Positions 15,129-17,734 of a stretch of 17,734 nt of DNA are shown here, piece by piece; the first letter of the stretch is position 1, and every line of letters starts with the position of its first letter. A model generated the notes under the pieces. It was not told the DNA's origin. It was given only the letters and a program-made list of their open reading frames with translations, and did no database searches. The translations under genes were made by a program, and so were the position numbers. This DNA is from JACVRW01 sp036009005 (lineage in GTDB: Bacteria > Actinomycetota > Thermoleophilia > Solirubrobacterales > Thermoleophilaceae), in assembly GCA_036009005.1 (NCBI GenBank), contig DASYMP010000167.1, positions 1 through 17,734 on the forward strand, in the 5' to 3' direction.

Positions 15129-17092
15129 CCGAGTGGGCCCCGGACCGGGGAGTCACCGCCAGCTCATTCCCGCCGATCGCCGATTACGCGTTCCTGTCCG
15201 ACTGCGAGACGTGCGCACTCGTGGCCCCGAACGGCAACGTCGAATGGCTGTGCCTGCCGCACTTCGACTCGCCGAGCGTGTTCGGGGCAATCCTCGACCG
15301 CGACGCGGGCGGCTTCAGGCTCGGCCCGGACGAGGTGGAGGTGCCGGCCGCGCGCCGCTACCTGCCCGGCACGAACGTGCTCGAGACGAGCTGGGGCACC
15401 ACCGGCGGCTGGATCATCGTGCGCGACGTGCTCCTGATCGGTCCCTGGCACCACGACGAGGACCGCTCGCGCACGCACCGTCGCGCGCCGACCGACTACG
15501 ACGCCGACCACGTGCTGCTGCGGATGATCCGCTGCGTGAACGGCGACGTGCAGGTGACGATGGACTGCGACCCGCGCTTCGACTACGCGCGCAAGATCGG
15601 CGCGTGGGAGCACAGCGGCCCCGGCTACCACGAGGCCACCTGCCGCGCCGAGGGCTGCGACGTCGAGCTGCGTCTCACGAGCGACCTCAACATCGGCTTC
15701 GAGGGCCACCGCGCCACGGCGCGCACGCTGCTCCAGGAGGGGCAGACCGTCTACGTGGCGCTGTCGTGGTCCGAGCACGCCGCGCCGCAGAACTACGACG
15801 ACGCGTACGAGCGGCTCGTGTGGACGGCCCATCACTGGCAGCACTGGCTCGACCACGGCGACTTCCCCGACCATCCATGGCGCACGCACCTCCAGCGCTC
15901 CGCGCTGACGCTCAAGGGGCTGTCGTACGCGCCCACCGGCGCGCTGGTGGCGGCGGCCACGACGTCGCTGCCGGAGACTCCCGGCGGCGAGCGCAACTGG
16001 GACTACCGCTACTCGTGGATCCGCGACTCCACGTTCATGCTCTGGGGCCTCTACACGCTCGGCTTCGACTGGGAGGCCAACGACTTCTTCTACTTCATCG
16101 CGGACATCGCCGAGCAGGAGGACGCGGACCTCCAGATCATGTACGCGATCGACGGCACCGGCGAGATCCCCGAGTTCACGCTCGATCACCTCTCCGGCTA
16201 CGAGGGCGCCCGCCCGGTTCGGGTGGGGAACGGCGCGTACAGGCAGGAGCAGCACGACGTCTGGGGCGCCCTGCTCGACTCGATCTACCTGCACACGAAG
16301 TCGCGCAACCACCTCGACGACCGCATCTGGCCGATCGTGAAGCACCAGGTGGAGAGCGCGCTCGCGAAGTGGCGCGAGCCCGATCGCGGCATCTGGGAGA
16401 TCCGCGGCGAGCCGAGGCACTTCACCTCCTCGAAGATGATGTGCTGGGTCGCGGCCGATCGCGGTGCGCGGCTCGCCGAGATGCGGGGTGAGCTGGAGCA
16501 TGCGGCGCGCTGGCAGACCGCCGCCGACGAGATCAAGGCCGACATCCTCGAGAACGCGCTCGACGAGCGCGGGGTGTTCACGCAGCACTACGACACCGAT
16601 GCGCTCGACGCGTCGGTGCTCTTGATCGTGCTGACCCGCTTCCTGCCCGCGGACGACGAGCGCGTGGTGAACACCGTGCTGGCGATCGCTGACGAGCTGA
16701 CGGAGGAGGGCATGGTGCTGCGCTACCGCCCCGGGGAGACCGACGACGGCCTCCAGGGCGAGGAGGGCAGCTTCGCGATCTGCTCGTTCTGGCTCGTCTC
16801 GGCGCTCGTGGAGATCGGCGAGCTGCGTCGCGGTCGCGACCTGTGCGACAAGCTCCTGTCGTACGCGAGCCCGCTCGGCCTCTACGCCGAGGAGATCGAC
16901 CCGCGCTCCGGCCGCCACCTCGGCAACTTCCCGCAGGCCTTCACCCACCTTGCGCTGATCAACGCGGTGATGCACGTGATCCACGCGGACCAGGGCCTCG
17001 AGCTGGGCAGCCTGCCACTGGGCCGCGACCTCACGAGGAGAGCACGACGGACGTCTGAATCTGGCGCTCCGGGATCGTCCAGTAGCTCCTGA
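15125..17092 (+). CDS. Glycoside hydrolase family 15 protein (trehalase/glucoamylase type)
   Basis: The 655-aa product has the bacterial GH15 layout. An N-terminal beta-sandwich (about 1-270) opens with PIADYAFLSDCETCALVAPN and NVEWLCLPHFDSPSVFGAIL. An (alpha/alpha)6 catalytic domain follows, with ERNWDYRYSWIRDSTFMLW, GIWEIRGEPRHFTSSKMMCW (probable general acid E425), EEGSFAICSFWLVSALVEIG, and LYAEEIDPRSGRHLGNFPQ (probable base E589 or E590). There is no signal peptide, so it acts in the cytoplasm. Actinobacterial relatives of this length include the mycobacterial GH15 trehalase; others are glucoamylases or glucodextranases, so substrate (trehalose versus alpha-glucan) is open. Released glucose would go to the Glk encoded at the other end of the operon. 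ATG 15125 overlaps the pgl stop (ATGA); an upstream frame extension to 14393 is rejected. The last 20 or so residues, rich in Arg and Ser, are read antisense to the GNAT gene. Confidence 0.93.
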   Translation: MTEWAPDRGVTASSFPPIADYAFLSDCETCALVAPNGNVEWLCLPHFDSPSVFGAILDRDAGGFRLGPDEVEVPAARRYLPGTNVLETSWGTTGGWIIVRDVLLIGPWHHDEDRSRTHRRAPTDYDADHVLLRMIRCVNGDVQVTMDCDPRFDYARKIGAWEHSGPGYHEATCRAEGCDVELRLTSDLNIGFEGHRATARTLLQEGQTVYVALSWSEHAAPQNYDDAYERLVWTAHHWQHWLDHGDFPDHPWRTHLQRSALTLKGLSYAPTGALVAAATTSLPETPGGERNWDYRYSWIRDSTFMLWGLYTLGFDWEANDFFYFIADIAEQEDADLQIMYAIDGTGEIPEFTLDHLSGYEGARPVRVGNGAYRQEQHDVWGALLDSIYLHTKSRNHLDDRIWPIVKHQVESALAKWREPDRGIWEIRGEPRHFTSSKMMCWVAADRGARLAEMRGELEHAARWQTAADEIKADILENALDERGVFTQHYDTDALDASVLLIVLTRFLPADDERVVNTVLAIADELTEEGMVLRYRPGETDDGLQGEEGSFAICSFWLVSALVEIGELRRGRDLCDKLLSYASPLGLYAEEIDPRSGRHLGNFPQAFTHLALINAVMHVIHADQGLELGSLPLGRDLTRRARRTSESGAPGSSSSS

Positions 17093-17537
17093 GCAGCTCG
17101 GCGCCCTCGTCGCGCGGGAGCAGCTCGAAGCCGTGGCGGCGGTAGAAGTCGATCGCCCAGCCGGCGTCCGCCCAGGTGCCCACCAGCATGCGGCGTGTGG
17201 CGTTTGCGGCGAGGTGGCGCAGCAGCGCTCCGCCGATGCCGCGCCGCTGGTGCTCGGGGGCCACGTAGGCGTGCCGGATCAGGTCCACGTCGCGGACCGC
17301 CTGGATGCCCATGATCCCGAGCGGGGCGCCGTCCTCCTCGTAGGCCCAGAAGGCCACGCCGGCGGCGATCTCCGCGTCGAGCTCGTCGGCGGGCATGTAG
17401 GGCTCGCGCCAGCGGTCCGGCGGGATCACCTCGCGGTACGCCTCGGCCGCGGCGTTCACGATCGCGAGGATCCTCTCGCGCTCGTCGTCGCGGCAGGGGC
17501 GGATCGTCGCGCTCACGCCGCGGGCGTCGCCGTTCAT
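17031..17537 (-). CDS. GNAT family N-acetyltransferase
   Basis: The 168-aa product has the GNAT fold: an N-terminal ATIRPCRDDERERILAIVNAAAEAY, the acceptor-side IPPDRW and AGVAFWAYEEDG, and motif A in HAYVAPEHQRRGIGGALLRHL (the Q-R-R-G-x-G acetyl-CoA pyrophosphate loop, near residues 99-115). WAIDFYRRHGFELL follows, then a tail WTIPERQIQTSVVL that recurs in related GNATs. It transfers an acetyl group from acetyl-CoA to an amine; the substrate is unknown. The ATG at 17537 has only a weak AGG upstream, and a GTG at codon 8 is an alternative start. The gene converges on the GH15 gene and their ends overlap by 62 nt. It is probably not part of the metabolic operon. Confidence 0.88.
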   Translation of the reverse strand: MNGDARGVSATIRPCRDDERERILAIVNAAAEAYREVIPPDRWREPYMPADELDAEIAAGVAFWAYEEDGAPLGIMGIQAVRDVDLIRHAYVAPEHQRRGIGGALLRHLAANATRRMLVGTWADAGWAIDFYRRHGFELLPRDEGAELLRSYWTIPERQIQTSVVLSS

Positions 17538-17642
17538 GGCGGCAACCTAGCTGGGAGATCGGCGCACGCCGCGGGTGACTCGCATTGTTGCGGAAGTGCC
17601 CTTAGCATTCGAGGAACCTGTACGACGGGCACACGACGCGAC
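17538..17642. other. Intergenic region upstream of the GNAT gene, no convincing promoter
   Basis: About 105 nt between the GNAT start and the start of a possible rightward reading frame. It should hold the GNAT promoter on the minus strand. I could not find a -35/-10 pair with correct spacing in either direction. TTGCGG (17588-17593) and TAGCAT (17603-17608) are only 9 nt apart. Confidence 0.4.
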
Positions 17643-17734
17643 ATGGCGACCGGGCACTTACCGCAAGAGGGACATCACCAGCAGCGCCCTGAGGAGCAGC
17701 TGCTCGGCGACCTCGGCAACATCCTGAGGCGCGA
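17643..17734 (+). CDS. Possible hypothetical protein, 5' fragment (runs off right edge)
   Basis: From ATG 17643 the frame stays open for 30 codons to the window end. It begins MATGHLPQEGHH and continues QQRPEEQLLGDLGNILRR, hydrophilic at first and then possibly helical. From codon 17 on nearly every third position is G or C, as in real genes here. There is no clear Shine-Dalgarno and I do not recognise the family. An alternative on the opposite strand is also open: a C-terminus ending at the stop complement of 17660-17662 and reading VAEVAEQLLLRALLVMSLLR. Only one of the two is likely real, and the window is too short to decide. Confidence 0.35.
   Translation, partial: MATGHLPQEGHHQQRPEEQLLGDLGNILRR

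Noticed and set aside
15164..16984. 606-codon minus-strand open frame opposite the GH15 gene
   Set aside because: Same GC-shadow composition; the plus strand has clear GH15 motifs throughout.
14393..17092. N-terminal extension of the GH15 gene by 244 codons
   Set aside because: The extension is an Arg-rich read-through over pgl in another frame. The ATGA junction and the start of GH15 homology at 15125 fix the true start.
17602..17628. CIRCE operator for a heat-shock gene
   Set aside because: Only one half-site matches; the base pairs expected 9 nt later are absent, and no chaperone gene is visible.

Overview
This is a very G+C-rich window (by eye about 70% G+C, with G or C at most third codon positions) from a bacterial chromosome, packed with genes. 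An OpcA-type G6PDH assembly protein next to zwf, GTG starts and ATGA/TGATG junctions point to a high-GC actinobacterium. A deep lineage such as Thermoleophilia/Solirubrobacterales is my inference from the tal-pgi fusion and gene style, not shown by any marker gene here.

Left part (1-2685, minus strand): the 5' end of an enoyl-CoA hydratase-type gene runs off the left edge. A 60-nt nested palindrome follows. Then comes a minus-strand row that reads acdS (1-aminocyclopropane-1-carboxylate deaminase, with the residues that separate it from D-cysteine desulfhydrase), a two-domain VOC/CatE-like dioxygenase whose start overlaps the acdS stop, and a MepA/M74-like murein endopeptidase.

Regulator and oxidoreductase (2708-4965): an AraC-family regulator is divergent from acdS across only 22 bp, so it is the natural candidate regulator of ACC deamination. 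It converges on a BBE-type FAD-linked oxidoreductase, with a 15-bp-stem hairpin over the junction.

Main block (5153-17092, plus strand): eight tightly packed genes look like one operon: ROK glucokinase, transketolase, a transaldolase-glucose-6-phosphate isomerase fusion, short-type 6-phosphogluconate dehydrogenase, glucose-6-phosphate dehydrogenase, OpcA, 6-phosphogluconolactonase and a GH15 glucoamylase/trehalase-type hydrolase. Together they take glucose released from trehalose or an alpha-glucan (GH15) to glucose-6-phosphate (Glk), through the whole oxidative branch (Zwf/OpcA, Pgl, Gnd), and through Tkt/Tal back to fructose-6-phosphate and glucose-6-phosphate (Pgi). Only ribose-5-phosphate isomerase and ribulose-5-phosphate epimerase are missing for a complete cycle.

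Right edge: a minus-strand GNAT acetyltransferase overlaps the 3' end of the GH15 gene tail to tail by 62 nt. The last 197 nt hold an intergenic region and a weakly supported partial reading frame. There is no gene-free stretch over 300 nt. I saw no tRNA, rRNA, CRISPR array, prophage or insertion sequence. Most of the window is recognisable metabolism. The less ordinary points are the acdS-VOC-AraC neighbourhood, the nested palindrome, the glucose-entry-plus-pentose-phosphate operon and the antisense GH15/GNAT overlap.
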